Made by a program: the position numbers and the translations under genes. This document shows positions 18,627 through 27,404 of a stretch of 57,255 bases of DNA, one piece after another. Below the pieces are notes generated by a model. That model saw only the letters and a list, made by a program, of their open reading frames with translations, searched no databases and was not told where the DNA came from. The stretch spans positions 1 through 57,255 of the forward strand of contig CAKZTD010000009.1 in the NCBI GenBank assembly GCA_937921595.1, given 5' to 3'. The stretch comes from an uncultured Saprospiraceae bacterium (GTDB taxonomy: Bacteria; Bacteroidota; Bacteroidia; Chitinophagales; Saprospiraceae). Every line of letters begins with the position of its first letter. The first letter of the stretch is position 1.

Positions 18627-20846
18627 TCAATCTTCTACTCTAACGACTGTTGAAACTTCATCTAGATTTTTTAGCCCTTTGATAGCAACATTTAATTGAT
18701 CCTTGTTTAAAACAAGGAGACTGATCTTTCCTTCGAAATAACCTTCCTTCCCTTCGATAAAGAAAGAGCGGATATTTAACCCAAGGTCCGTAGAAATACT
18801 ATGTGTTAATCGTTCAATTACACCTGGGCCTTTATCTATTCCTGTTATCTTCAGATCAACGACAAAAGAACGATCTCCAGAAGAAACCCATTCGGCTTTC
18901 ATGATTCGATAACCATAATTAGCCATTAAGTGAGTAGAGTTGGGACAAGAAGTTCTATGGATTTTTGCACCGCCATTGACGGCCATAAAAGCAAAGACAT
19001 CATCACCTAATACCGGATTACAGCAATTCGATAATGAATATTCAAATTTATCAGCAGATTCTCCATTAATCAAAAGCCTTGGCTTGATAAGATTCTTTTT
19101 CGCTTTTGGCGCTGGCTCAATATCAGAGACGGGAGTATTGGGCTGAATTTCTTCAATAATCTCTATCAATTTTCCTCCTTCTACAGTAAAATAAGTCTTG
19201 AGCTCATTGAGCGCAATTCGGCCAACTGCAATTTCGAAATATAAATCTGGTCGACTATTAAAACCAAAGTATTTTGCCAGAAGATCAACATTAGGATCAA
19301 AATCAGCTTTCATACTTTTAAGCTTTCGCTGCAAACTTTCTTTACCAAGGTCACCAGCTTTTCTACGCTCTTCTTTCATCGCAGAGCGAATCTTTGAGCG
19401 AGCTTTTCCAGTAACCACCATTTTCAACCAGTTCTCATTTGGTTTCTGTGTACTGCTTTTGGTAACACTGACCTGATCTCCGTTTTGAAGCTTATAACCA
19501 AAAGGTACCAGCTTTTTGTTCACCTTGATGGCACTACATTGGTAACCCAAATTAGAGTGGATACTAAAAGCAAAATCCAATGCAGTTGCTCCTTTAGGCA
19601 AGATTTTTAAATCTCCCTGAGGGGTATAGACATAAACCTCTTCTTGAAAAAGGTTTGTTTTAAAATCATTTAAAAATTCTACAGAATCAGAATCCGGATT
19701 TTCTAAAATATCTCTAACATTATCAAACCAGGATTCGAAGACATCAGGAGAACCATTGACGCCTTTATATTTCCAGTGAGCAGCAAAACCTTTTTCTGCT
19801 ACATCATCCATCCGTTCGCTACGAATCTGAACTTCCACATATCTTCCTTCAGGACCAATCACTGTGGTATGCAAGGATTCATAACCATTAGACTTTGGCG
19901 TAGTGATCCAATCTTTGAGTCGTTCTGCAATTGGAGTATGTACATCCGTAACGATGGAATATATCTGCCAGCAAATTTGCTTCTCTTTTTTCAAAGGCAC
20001 ATCAACAATAATCCGAACAGCAAAGAGATCATAAATCTCTTCGAAAGGAACATCTTTGGTTTTGATTTTATTGGCAATTGAAAAAATAGATTTCGGTCTT
20101 CCTGTTGTTCGATAAGGATAACCAACTTCTTCCAAAGCTTCATTAAGTGGTTTTAAAAATTCACTGATATATTTCGAACGCTCTAGCTTTGTCTCTTGTA
20201 ATTTTCTTGCGATTTCAGAATAGATCTCAGGCTCCGTAATTTTCATCGCCAGATCTTGAAATTCTGTTTTAAAACTATAAAGCCCCAAACGATGAGCAAG
20301 TGGGGCATAGATGAAAGTGGTTTCCGCAGCGATCTTCAACTGCTTATGCCTAGGCATAGAACCCAAGGTTCGCATATTGTGAAGACGATCCGCCATTTTT
20401 ATCAATACAACCCTAACGTCTTCCAATAAAGTTTTTAAAACCTTTTTGAAATTCTCTGCTTGAGGACTCGTCACATTATATAGACCGTCTAATTTGGTAA
20501 GACCATCGACAATACGAGCGATTCGATCTCCAAATTTTTCTTTTAACTGATTTAAACTAACATCGGTATCTTCAACAACATCATGGAGTAGGGCAGCTAC
20601 GATTGCAGTTGGACCCAAGCCAATCTCTTCAGCACAAATGCGAGCTACTTCGATCGGGTGCAATATATAAGGCTCACCAGATTTACGTCTTTGCTTACTA
20701 TGTGCTTCCACGGCTATTTCATAAGCCATACGGATATTGTTTCGATCTGTATCATCCATTTTGGACTTGATCGATTTCAACAGCTTACGATAAGCATTTA
20801 CGATAAGCTTTTTCTCCTCTTCCTGACTAAGGACTGCTTCAGACAT
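18627..20846 (-). CDS. rel: Bifunctional (p)ppGpp synthetase/hydrolase Rel
   Basis: A 739-residue long RSH protein. The hydrolase HD domain has His49, His63, HD at 88-89 in ALLHDVVEDTD, and KMADRLHNMRTL near 150-160. The synthetase domain has GRPKSIFSIANKIK, EIYDLFAVRIIV, YESLHTTV and VEVQIRSERMD. The TGS domain begins VYVYTPQGDLKILPKGATAL near residue 400, and a zinc-finger/CC region has NCCNPV and HRTSCPN. The ACT domain ends the protein (FVVDLKITGIDKGPGVIERL). All key motifs are present, so it should both make and degrade the alarmone. It is the only RSH gene in the window. Confidence 0.95.
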   Translation of the reverse strand: MSEAVLSQEEEKKLIVNAYRKLLKSIKSKMDDTDRNNIRMAYEIAVEAHSKQRRKSGEPYILHPIEVARICAEEIGLGPTAIVAALLHDVVEDTDVSLNQLKEKFGDRIARIVDGLTKLDGLYNVTSPQAENFKKVLKTLLEDVRVVLIKMADRLHNMRTLGSMPRHKQLKIAAETTFIYAPLAHRLGLYSFKTEFQDLAMKITEPEIYSEIARKLQETKLERSKYISEFLKPLNEALEEVGYPYRTTGRPKSIFSIANKIKTKDVPFEEIYDLFAVRIIVDVPLKKEKQICWQIYSIVTDVHTPIAERLKDWITTPKSNGYESLHTTVIGPEGRYVEVQIRSERMDDVAEKGFAAHWKYKGVNGSPDVFESWFDNVRDILENPDSDSVEFLNDFKTNLFQEEVYVYTPQGDLKILPKGATALDFAFSIHSNLGYQCSAIKVNKKLVPFGYKLQNGDQVSVTKSSTQKPNENWLKMVVTGKARSKIRSAMKEERRKAGDLGKESLQRKLKSMKADFDPNVDLLAKYFGFNSRPDLYFEIAVGRIALNELKTYFTVEGGKLIEIIEEIQPNTPVSDIEPAPKAKKNLIKPRLLINGESADKFEYSLSNCCNPVLGDDVFAFMAVNGGAKIHRTSCPNSTHLMANYGYRIMKAEWVSSGDRSFVVDLKITGIDKGPGVIERLTHSISTDLGLNIRSFFIEGKEGYFEGKISLLVLNKDQLNVAIKGLKNLDEVSTVVRVED

Positions 20847-21206
20847 ACGCGATGACTTCTAATAAGTATGTAATTGGAAATTATACTCTAATTAAAGAGC
20901 TTTAAGCCATATTTATATTTCCAATTTTAGATCAAATAAATTATCCGGCGACTTACCTAACAAAGTAATGAGAAAAATAGGACTATATCCAGTATATAGC
21001 CGGATATTTATGAATATGCTGAAAACTACTCTTGCTAGGGAAAAATGTTATTGAATTGGGAAATATTTATGCTCACTAAAAGTGTTTTTAATAAAAAAGG
21101 TTTTATCTTTGCAACGCTTTTGGAAAAAGAAGGCCAATTGTTCAAAGGAACTTATCTAAAAATACCTTGGTTTTCCTAGCTTTAAGGAGCTAAAAAGTAT
21201 CAAAAT
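20847..21206. other. Intergenic region with the tRNA promoter
   Basis: 360 bp between rel (minus) and tRNA-Leu (plus). It must contain the rel promoter and holds a TATCTTTG box at 21104-21111 for the tRNA. A small palindrome TAGCTTTAAGGAGCTA lies at 21179-21194, just before the tRNA. Confidence 0.5.
21104..21111 (+). promoter_or_regulatory. Promoter -7 box of tRNA-Leu
   Basis: TATCTTTG followed by C matches the Bacteroidota consensus. The transcript would start near 21117, giving a leader of about 90 nt to be removed before the mature tRNA at 21207. Confidence 0.6.
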
Positions 21207-21288
21207 GCGGGTGTGGTGAAATTGGTAGACACGCTAGACTTAGGATCTAGTGCCGCAAGGCTTGGGGGTTCGAGTCCCTTCACCCGCA
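21207..21288 (+). tRNA. tRNA-Leu (anticodon UAG)
   Basis: An 82-nt class II tRNA. The acceptor stem is GCGGGTG/CACCCGC with discriminator A. The D loop is TGGTAGACACG, the anticodon loop CTTAGGA has TAG, a long variable arm TGCCGCAAGGCTT follows, and the T arm contains GGTTCGAGTCC. The long variable arm and the UAG anticodon identify leucine. CCA is not encoded. Confidence 0.97.
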
Positions 21289-21296
21289 CTATTTTA

Positions 21297-21358
21297 TTTA
21301 GGATTTGAAATTTAAGAGGAGAGTTTGTTCTTTTTTTCCTAAGTTTTAAATCTTAAAT
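21297..21358 (+). terminator. Inverted repeat after tRNA-Leu, probable terminator
   Basis: The left arm TTTAGGATTTGAAATTTA and, read on the other strand, the right arm TTTAAGATTTAAAACTTA agree at about 14 of 18 positions. A TTTTTTT run lies in the loop. It immediately follows the tRNA. Confidence 0.45.
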
Positions 21359-21505
21359 AAAAAAAGTCCCAAATCTATAAGGAGGTTTTAATTGCAAGGG
21401 ACAAAGCATTTTATGGAGCATCCTTTCTAGTTCTCATCCTTCCTAATAGATTCGAGAAAAACATACTTACTGAATAATTTTTTAAATTCTAAACTATATT
21501 TCAAT

Positions 21506-22948
21506 ATGCCAAAGGTTGTCAGAGAAGATAAAGAAAATCTGAGTGCAGAATTGACGATGACGATAACGAAGGACGATTATACGCCTAAGTTAGATTCGGA
21601 AATGAAAAAACACCGTAAGAAAGCTCAAATGAAAGGTTTTCGAAAAGGTAAAGTTCCGATGGGGGTCATCAAAAAGATGTACGGACAGTCTTTATTGGTA
21701 GAAGTTGTTAACGATACTATCCAAAAAGAAATCACTAAATATCTAACAGACGAAAATATTGAAATCCTTGGTCAGCCACTTCCTTCTGATGATCAAGAGC
21801 AATTCGAGTTTGATATTAATAACCTAAGAGATTTCGTATTCAAATTTGATATTGGAAAAGCTCCTGAGTTTGAGTTGCAAGGCTTAAGCGCAGATGATGG
21901 TTTTGATAGATATGCTGTCGAGGTTCCTGCTTCTATGTTAGATAAAGAGATGGAGCAAGCCATGAAGAAATTTGGCGAGCGTGAGTCTGTAGAAGGAAAA
22001 ATTATAGAAAATGATGTCATCACTTTGAATGCAGAAGAGTTAGAAGATGATGCAATCAAATTAGGAGGTTGGGCTTCTACTTTTAATATCCTGATCGATC
22101 AAATTGAGTCTGAGGATTTGAAAAAAGAAATACTAACCAAAAGTACTGGAGATAAAATTAAATTCAATATTCATCAGTTAGAGAAAAATAGTACGGAAGA
22201 ATCTGTAAGAAAATATTTACTAAACGTTTCTGAAGCAGATGCAGATGTAGTGATTGGTGAGGAGTTTGAAGCAACAATTGGTGAGATTCAAAGAATTGCT
22301 CTAGCAGAACTTAATCAGGAGTTTTTTGATAAAGCTTTTGGTGAAGGAAATGTAAAATCTGAGGAAGAAGCAAGAGCTAAGTTCGAAGCAGAAATTGCAA
22401 AATATTATGACAAACAAGCTGAGAGCCTTTTATTCAGAGATTTTCAGGATTACTTGTTAGAAAAAAATGTAATCGAACTTCCAAACACATTCTTAAAAAG
22501 ATGGATCAAAGCCTCTAATGAGAATGCAACGGATGATGTGATTGATAAAGAATACGAAAACTTTTCAAAGAATCTTCAATGGTCTTTAATCAAAGGAAAG
22601 ATTGTTAAACAATTTGACCTAAGTGTTTCTGAAGAAGAAATATTTGAAGGATTCAAAGAGAGAGTAAGAGGATACTTCCAGGGATATGGTGATGAGCTGA
22701 TTATTTTAAATACAGCAAATCGTTTGATGGAAGATCAGAAGCAAGTAGATCAATTGTATCAAGAATTGATGAGCGACAAGCTTTTTGAAAGCGTGAGAGG
22801 TGTTGTGAAAATTAATGACAAGAAAATCACAGCAGAAGAATTTGATGTAGTTATTAAGAAAGCACATGATGAAGTAGTGGCAACTCAAAATGCTGCAGCT
22901 GCACAGGTAGCCGCTCCTGAAGAAACTACAGAAGAAGAAGTCGTATAA
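21506..22948 (+). CDS. tig: Trigger factor
   Basis: A 480-residue ribosome-associated chaperone. The N-terminal ribosome-binding domain has the signature GFRKGKVPMGVIKKMYG at residues 45-61. The central region, where a FKBP-type domain is expected, is divergent, as is common in Bacteroidota. The C-terminal helical arms include EEARAKFEAEIAKYYDKQAE and a Glu/Ala-rich tail ending EETTEEEVV. The gene heads the tig-clpP-clpX cluster found in many bacteria, where folding and proteolysis functions are neighbours. A 16-bp hairpin follows its stop, suggesting separate transcription from clpP. Confidence 0.93.
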   Translation: MPKVVREDKENLSAELTMTITKDDYTPKLDSEMKKHRKKAQMKGFRKGKVPMGVIKKMYGQSLLVEVVNDTIQKEITKYLTDENIEILGQPLPSDDQEQFEFDINNLRDFVFKFDIGKAPEFELQGLSADDGFDRYAVEVPASMLDKEMEQAMKKFGERESVEGKIIENDVITLNAEELEDDAIKLGGWASTFNILIDQIESEDLKKEILTKSTGDKIKFNIHQLEKNSTEESVRKYLLNVSEADADVVIGEEFEATIGEIQRIALAELNQEFFDKAFGEGNVKSEEEARAKFEAEIAKYYDKQAESLLFRDFQDYLLEKNVIELPNTFLKRWIKASNENATDDVIDKEYENFSKNLQWSLIKGKIVKQFDLSVSEEEIFEGFKERVRGYFQGYGDELIILNTANRLMEDQKQVDQLYQELMSDKLFESVRGVVKINDKKITAEEFDVVIKKAHDEVVATQNAAAAQVAAPEETTEEEVV

Positions 22949-23022
22949 TCATCCTGAATTTTTAAAGAAAAAGAAAGGTATTTAATACTTCAGACCTTAA
23001 TTCAAAATTGAAATATAAATTT

Positions 23023-23062
23023 ATCATTGGTCATTAGTTGAAAATTACTAATGACCAATGAT
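23023..23062 (+). terminator. Perfect 16-bp hairpin after tig
   Basis: ATCATTGGTCATTAGT is followed by an 8-nt loop and its exact complement ACTAATGACCAATGAT. The T-run after it is weak (GATTTTAG), so termination is likely but not certain. Confidence 0.6.
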
Positions 23063-23160
23063 GATTTTAGTATGACACTTACACTTAAGTTTTAAGACTA
23101 TTTTCAAAATATTTAAAACTTTCCTACCAATATTTGTTATACATTTTATAATTTCCCCGT

Positions 23161-23187
23161 AGAACACTTTTTAATACTAAGTGTTCT
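23161..23187 (+). promoter_or_regulatory. Inverted repeat upstream of clpP
   Basis: AGAACACTT and AAGTGTTCT are perfect 9-bp arms separated by 9 bp, about 90 bp before the clpP start. It has operator-like geometry and no T-run after it. It could be a regulator site or an RNA leader hairpin. Confidence 0.35.
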
Positions 23188-23278
23188 TAACTCAAGGGAA
23201 AGGCAAACTCTTGGTTTTCACACCATTGACAACCAACCTTTTGCAAGCCCTATTTCTTAATATTTAAACCGATAATTT

Positions 23279-24004
23279 ATGTTTAATAAGGACGAATTCA
23301 TGAAATATGCGACTATGCATCATGGCATGAGTAGAATGCACTTGGAAAAATATGTTGATAAAACAGTACAGAATCATCAAAATACTACTGTACCGAATAT
23401 TCAAGGATTTACGCCTACCGTAATTGAAGAGCGTCAAATGAATATTGCAGCAATGGATGTTTTTTCAAGATTGATGATGGATCGTATTATTTTTATGGGA
23501 GTACCTGTGAATGATTACGTAGCCAATGTTATTCAAGCGCAATTATTATTTCTAGAATCTGTTGATCCTAAGCGTGATGTACAGATGTTTATCAATAGCC
23601 CTGGTGGTTCAGTGATTGCAGGTTTAGGAATCTATGACACGATGCAATATGTTTCTCCCGATGTAGGAACGATTTGTACAGGTATGGCTGCTTCTATGGG
23701 AGCAGTATTGTTAGCAGCAGGTACTAAAGGAAAACGAACTTGTTTATTTCATAGTCGAGTGATGATTCACCAGCCATTAGGTGGAATGCAAGGACAGGTT
23801 TCTGATATGGAAATTTCTTATAAGTTGATCAAAGACATGCAAAAAGAATTATACGATATTCTTGCGCATCATACTGGCCAGACTTACGAAACAATTGAGA
23901 AAGATTGTGATCGTGATAACTGGATGGTATCAGCTGAAGCTAAGAAATATGGATTGATTGATGAGGTACTAGATCGAAATAGCGCAAGAAAAGAAGAGGC
24001 TTAA
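23279..24004 (+). CDS. clpP: ATP-dependent Clp protease proteolytic subunit
   Basis: A 241-residue serine peptidase. The oxyanion strand is INSPGGSVIAG at 105-115, the catalytic Ser139 lies in GMAASMGA and His164 in MIHQPLGG; the Asp is expected in the KDCDRDNWM region. Compared with the roughly 195-207 residues of E. coli ClpP, there are about 35 extra N-terminal residues (starting MFNKDEFMKYATMHHGMSRM). These may be a propeptide, or the true start may be an internal Met. It forms the degradation chamber used by ClpX, encoded next. A terminator separates it from clpX. Confidence 0.95.
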   Translation: MFNKDEFMKYATMHHGMSRMHLEKYVDKTVQNHQNTTVPNIQGFTPTVIEERQMNIAAMDVFSRLMMDRIIFMGVPVNDYVANVIQAQLLFLESVDPKRDVQMFINSPGGSVIAGLGIYDTMQYVSPDVGTICTGMAASMGAVLLAAGTKGKRTCLFHSRVMIHQPLGGMQGQVSDMEISYKLIKDMQKELYDILAHHTGQTYETIEKDCDRDNWMVSAEAKKYGLIDEVLDRNSARKEEA

Positions 24005-24023
24005 GCCTTTTTATCATAATTAG

Positions 24024-24064
24024 GAAATTCCATCAGGTCTGTGTATCTGATGGAATTTTCTTTT
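24024..24064 (+). terminator. Rho-independent terminator of clpP
   Basis: AAATTCCATCAG and CTGATGGAATTT form a 12-bp perfect stem with a 10-nt loop, followed by TTCTTTT. The core CTGATGGAATT recurs in the hairpin at 17174-17191. Confidence 0.85.
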
Positions 24065-24305
24065 AAGAAATAATAGAAAGAGTGCTCAAGACTTAAATAA
24101 TATCTGTTTAACGTTCTTTATTATTCCTATAGATCCTACAGAGATTAAAACTTTAGTCTTATAAAATACGTTATGTACTTGCCTTTAAGCTTGTTTTAAC
24201 GCATTACTGTTTTTTTTTTGGTAAATTGCAATCTAATTCAAATGAGAGGCGGATCAAAAAAAGTGAAAAGTTATTTTAATATTTCCGTCTAATAATTTTA
24301 TGTAA

Positions 24306-25550
24306 ATGAAAAGAAGTAAAAATAGTTATAGATGTTCCTTTTGTGGACGAGACAAAACAGAAGCCCTCATTCTGATTGCAGGAATTGATGGACACATCTG
24401 TGAGGTTTGTGTGGAGCAAGCGGAAGAAATTATTCAGGAAGAGTTATATTCTGGAAAGAAAGAAAAATCTGCGGATGATTTTTTCCTTCCTGAAACAGTG
24501 ACTCCAATGGAAATTAAAACTCATCTTGATGAATATGTGATCGGTCAGGATGAAGCTAAAAAGTTTCTTTCAGTAGCGGTTTATAATCATTATAAAAGAC
24601 TGCGTCAGCCATCTAATGATGAGGTTGAAATCGAAAAATCTAATATCCTTTTTGTTGGTCGTACAGGAACAGGTAAAACTTTATTGGCGAAAACCATCGC
24701 TAAGTTTTTAAATGTACCTTTCTCGATTGTTGATGCGACGGTATTTACAGAAGCTGGTTATGTAGGAGAAGATGTGGAAAGTATCCTTAGTCGATTACTT
24801 CAGGTATGTGATTATAATGTTGATGCTGCTCAAAAAGGAATCGTATATATTGATGAGATTGATAAGATTGCCAGAAAGAGCGACAATCCTTCGATCACCC
24901 GTGATGTATCTGGTGAAGGTGTTCAGCAAGCAATGTTGAAAATGCTGGAAGGTACAGATGTGAATGTTCCACCTCAAGGAGGAAGAAAGCATCCAGAGCA
25001 AAAAATGGTAAAAGTTAATACCCACAATATTCTTTTTATCTGCGGCGGTGCTTTTGATGGTATTGAAAAAAATATCGCAAGAAGAGTTAACACTCAGGTG
25101 ATTGGTTTTAATAATACCAACGAAAAAGAAAAAATTGACAGAGAGAATTTGCTACAATATATTTCTCAACAAGATTTAAAGTCTTACGGTTTGATTCCGG
25201 AGTTGATAGGCCGTTTACCTGTATTGACTTATTTGGAGTCATTAGATTTGGATGCCCTGAGACGTATTCTTACGGAGCCTAAAAATTCTTTAATGAAACA
25301 ATATCAGCGATTATTCGAATTGGAAGGTATCGAGTTGACTTTTACAGATGGTGCTAAAGATTTTATTGCTCAAAAAGCTTTAGATTACAAACTTGGCGCT
25401 CGTGGACTTCGGTCTATTTGCGAAGCAATTATGACGGATGCAATGTTTGAATTACCTTCTCAAAAAGACGTGAAAAGCTTTGAGGTAACGGGTAGTTATG
25501 CAAAAGAGAAATTGAGTCGTTCGAAACTAAGTAAGTTGAAAGTAGCATAG
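24306..25550 (+). CDS. clpX: ATP-dependent Clp protease ATPase subunit ClpX
   Basis: A 414-residue AAA+ unfoldase. The N-terminal zinc domain has Cys10, Cys13, Cys32 and Cys35. Walker A is GRTGTGKT at about 118-125 and Walker [12 protein letters not shown]. The pore-loop region GYVGEDVE is present, and the ClpP-docking IGF loop is seen in [12 protein letters not shown]. Sensor 2 is [13 protein letters not shown]. Length and order are normal for ClpX. It recognises tagged or damaged proteins and feeds them to ClpP. A TAATATTTC stretch before the gene may be its promoter, and a strong terminator follows. Confidence 0.97.
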   Translation: MKRSKNSYRCSFCGRDKTEALILIAGIDGHICEVCVEQAEEIIQEELYSGKKEKSADDFFLPETVTPMEIKTHLDEYVIGQDEAKKFLSVAVYNHYKRLRQPSNDEVEIEKSNILFVGRTGTGKTLLAKTIAKFLNVPFSIVDATVFTEAGYVGEDVESILSRLLQVCDYNVDAAQKGIVYIDEIDKIARKSDNPSITRDVSGEGVQQAMLKMLEGTDVNVPPQGGRKHPEQKMVKVNTHNILFICGGAFDGIEKNIARRVNTQVIGFNNTNEKEKIDRENLLQYISQQDLKSYGLIPELIGRLPVLTYLESLDLDALRRILTEPKNSLMKQYQRLFELEGIELTFTDGAKDFIAQKALDYKLGARGLRSICEAIMTDAMFELPSQKDVKSFEVTGSYAKEKLSRSKLSKLKVA

Positions 25551-25578
25551 TTTTTAAAATATACTAAACTTATAAATA

Positions 25579-25613
25579 CAAAAGCCGAGTAGTTAAGACT
25601 ACTCGGCTTTTTT
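25579..25613 (+). terminator. Rho-independent terminator of clpX
   Basis: AAAGCCGAGTAG and CTACTCGGCTTT form a 12-bp GC-rich stem around a 6-nt loop, followed by a T-run. Confidence 0.92.
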
Positions 25614-25827
25614 GATAGTATAATTGTTTTCATGTGACTAATGGCATTATACAGTGTATATTGACATTGATGTATATAGAGAAATTATTATGCCAGAAAG
25701 AGAACAGGGGGATAGAGTGAGAGACTAGGAGAGAGTAACTAACTTAATAAAAAAGGCAAATAATTCTAAACCAAAAATGCCAGACAGTCTCCTGTCCAGC
25801 ATTTTTAATAAAATTTAATCTAAGGAA

Positions 25828-26346
25828 TTATTTTTCGAAAAGGGTATTGTAAGAATTTTTTAAATGCTTTCTCGCAAAGAAAATTCTACTCTTTACGGTA
25901 CCCATAGGAAGATCAAGTCTTTCCGCAATTTCATCATAAGAGAAACCGGTATAGTACATTAGAAAGGGTGTCTTGAAACGATCATCGATATTACCGATAA
26001 GCTTTTCGATTTCTTTTACATTCATATCCACATCAGTGGAATTTTCTGAAGATTTTTTTCCAAAGAAATAACCACCAACTCCTTTTGCCAATATCGCCTG
26101 AAAACGTTTTTGCTTTCTGTAGTTATTTATGAAAGTATTTCTCATGATGGTTTTACACCATGCTGTAAAGTTTGTACCGATACTAAATTTTTCCCTGTTC
26201 TTCAGCGCCAGAAACACCGTGTCTTGATAAAGGTCTTCCGCGTCGCTATTATTCTTAGTTAAGCTCATTGCAAAGGAGTACAAGGATTTATTGCTTAACT
26301 GTAGACTTTCAGAAAAGTCGAAGGATATATGATTGATTGAATTCAT
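25828..26346 (-). CDS. ECF-type RNA polymerase sigma factor
   Basis: A 172-residue sigma-70 family protein with regions 2 and 4 only. Region 2 includes NNSDAEDLYQDTVFLALK and FTAWCKTIMRNTFINNYRKQ. Region 4 has FKTPFLMYYTGFSYDEIAER followed by LDLPMGTVKSRIFFARKHLK, the helix-turn-helix for the -35-like element. No anti-sigma factor gene adjoins it, so control may be transcriptional or the partner lies elsewhere. It is divergent from the DoxX-like gene across a 450-bp AT-rich region. Target genes are unknown. Confidence 0.92.
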   Translation of the reverse strand: MNSINHISFDFSESLQLSNKSLYSFAMSLTKNNSDAEDLYQDTVFLALKNREKFSIGTNFTAWCKTIMRNTFINNYRKQKRFQAILAKGVGGYFFGKKSSENSTDVDMNVKEIEKLIGNIDDRFKTPFLMYYTGFSYDEIAERLDLPMGTVKSRIFFARKHLKNSYNTLFEK

Positions 26347-26803
26347 GATAAAGTGATTTATAGTAAAGAAAAATTGTTTTCAAACCCGTCTCTTCATACC
26401 CTGCTGTTGAGCTGAAGCAATAGCCTGTTTCTTGATGAATCAGCCCATGCAGCATTTGATTGTCTTACCATAACCCGTTTATACAAATCTAGCCCTAAAT
26501 TAAGCAATACTTAAATGAAATACTCCAAACTGTCTTTATAATAGATGAATTGTCATTTTTTCAGGATGAACTGTGTGAGGTTATAGAGTACTGGTAAACT
26601 TTAATATAACTACTTGATAATGAATTTTTTGTAGTTTTATTTTGGCTTATATTGGTATTGTGGAATATAGTATTGAGATAAGAACAAGTTATAATATATA
26701 TTATGGTTTATTTTAATTTGGCGGATTTAAATTTGTATATTGCAAATGCATGTATATACATGTAATCACAGAACGATTTTTTAACCAACTAATTTCTTTA
26801 CTT
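26347..26803. other. Divergent AT-rich intergenic region
   Basis: About 457 bp before the chosen DoxX-like start. It holds AACTACTTGATAA at 26608-26620 (a member of the dispersed family) with a nearby GTAGTT that can pair with AACTAC. The perfect 14-bp palindrome CATGTATATACATG lies at 26749-26762, with a near-consensus TATATTGC box at about 26737-26744 just upstream. Confidence 0.5.
26749..26762. promoter_or_regulatory. Perfect palindrome at the presumed DoxX-like transcript start
   Basis: CATGTATATACATG is a perfect 14-bp palindrome placed a few bases after a TATATTGC promoter-like box and about 40 bp before the chosen start codon. It is a plausible operator. No regulator is identified. 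Confidence 0.35.
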
Positions 26804-27157
26804 ATGAATGGTATAATTGGACTAGGCAAGTACTTGTTTGCAATCCCCATGGGAATTTTTGGAATTATGCATTTTATTGCTGCTGATCAAATGGCCGCGA
26901 TGGCTCCAGGTGGTAAATTTATGGTCTACTTTACAGGACTTGCTCTTGTTTTGGCAGCTGTGAGTATTATCATTGGAAAAATGGATAAACTCGCATCGGT
27001 TCTATTAGCAGTGATGCTTTTGTTATTTATTATTCCACATGCTCAAAATATGGCAAGCGATGAATCTGAGATGTTTAATATTCTTAAGAATATTGCAATG
27101 GCGGGCGGTGCTTTATTATATGCAGGACAAGCAAAAGATGATGCAGTGATTGGATAA
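26804..27157 (+). CDS. DoxX-like small membrane protein
   Basis: A 117-residue protein with four hydrophobic helices: FAIPMGIFGIMHFI, FTGLALVLAAVSIII, LASVLLAVMLLLFII and IAMAGGALLYAG. The IPMGIFGIMHF start and overall spacing resemble DoxX/DoxD-like quinone-associated membrane proteins, but the match is loose. The ATG at 26804 is preferred over 26750, because the latter lies at the presumed transcript start and its 18 extra residues are polar. Its stop codon overlaps the first stem of the structured RNA element at 27155, so that RNA would be part of its 3' untranslated region. Confidence 0.7.
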   Translation: MNGIIGLGKYLFAIPMGIFGIMHFIAADQMAAMAPGGKFMVYFTGLALVLAAVSIIIGKMDKLASVLLAVMLLLFIIPHAQNMASDESEMFNILKNIAMAGGALLYAGQAKDDAVIG

Positions 27158-27311
27158 TAATTGATAAGTAGACGTAAAGAATCAAGTTGAATCGTTTTGA
27201 TATTCTGAAATTTTCATTAATAATTGACTGTAAGGAGGCTGTGTTGAAAAAATTGGGATATCTTAAAAAAAACGATTTAACTTAATTTAGTCCAATAACT
27301 TAGAATTATTA
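27155..27311 (+). ncRNA. Candidate structured RNA, copy 1
   Basis: A 157-nt rod. P1 pairs 27155-27162 and 27165-27169 with 27304-27311 and 27298-27302. Next is a symmetric 10 by 10 internal loop (AGACGTAAAG opposite TAGTCCAATA). P2 pairs 27180-27198 with 27269-27287 (18 of 19, one G-U). P3 pairs 27199-27215 with 27246-27262 (15 of 17, three G-U). The apical loop has 30 nt. About 86% identical to copy 2 at 57020-57177, with P2 differences that are compensatory. G-U pairs exist only on the plus strand, which favours plus-strand RNA. No promoter is seen directly before it; it may be the 3' end of the DoxX-like transcript. Confidence 0.7.
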
Positions 27312-27368
27312 AGTAGTTAAGTTACTAAAATAGAGGCTTGCTTTGTTTTGATGACTTAACTACTTGAT
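27308..27368. repeat. Inverted repeat of the ACTACTTG family
   Basis: AAGTAGTTAAGT (27311-27322) is perfectly complementary to ACTTAACTACTT (27354-27365). Wobble or Watson-Crick pairs extend the stem to at least 15 bp. It directly abuts structured RNA copy 1 and continues GATAACTTGTTTTTCC, so it may act as a terminator. Confidence 0.6.
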
Positions 27369-27392
27369 AACTTGTTTTTCCTTCTTCTTTCT

Positions 27393-27400
27393 TACCTTCG
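27393..27400 (+). promoter_or_regulatory. Probable promoter -7 box of truA
   Basis: TACCTTCG differs from TAnnTTTG at one base and ends only four bases before the ATG. If it is used, the truA mRNA is leaderless or nearly so. Confidence 0.45.
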
Positions 27401-27404
27401 CGAC

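Larger units (their letters stand above)
22949..23278. other. Structured intergenic region between tig and clpP
   Basis: 330 bp without an ORF but with three inverted repeats: the tig hairpin at 23023-23062, AGAACACTT/AAGTGTTCT at 23161-23187, and TTGGTT/AACCAA around 23213-23238. The last two lie in what should be the clpP promoter or leader region. Confidence 0.5.

Noticed and set aside
27155-27311. Reading the RNA candidate as 6S RNA, tmRNA, RNase P RNA or SRP RNA
   Set aside because: None of the hallmark sequences of tmRNA, RNase P or SRP RNA are present. 6S RNA shares only a rod with a bubble, which is too general.
27155-27311. Reading the repeat as a MITE
   Set aside because: The outer arms differ between copies and the core is conserved, the reverse of a terminal-repeat element; no target duplication was seen.
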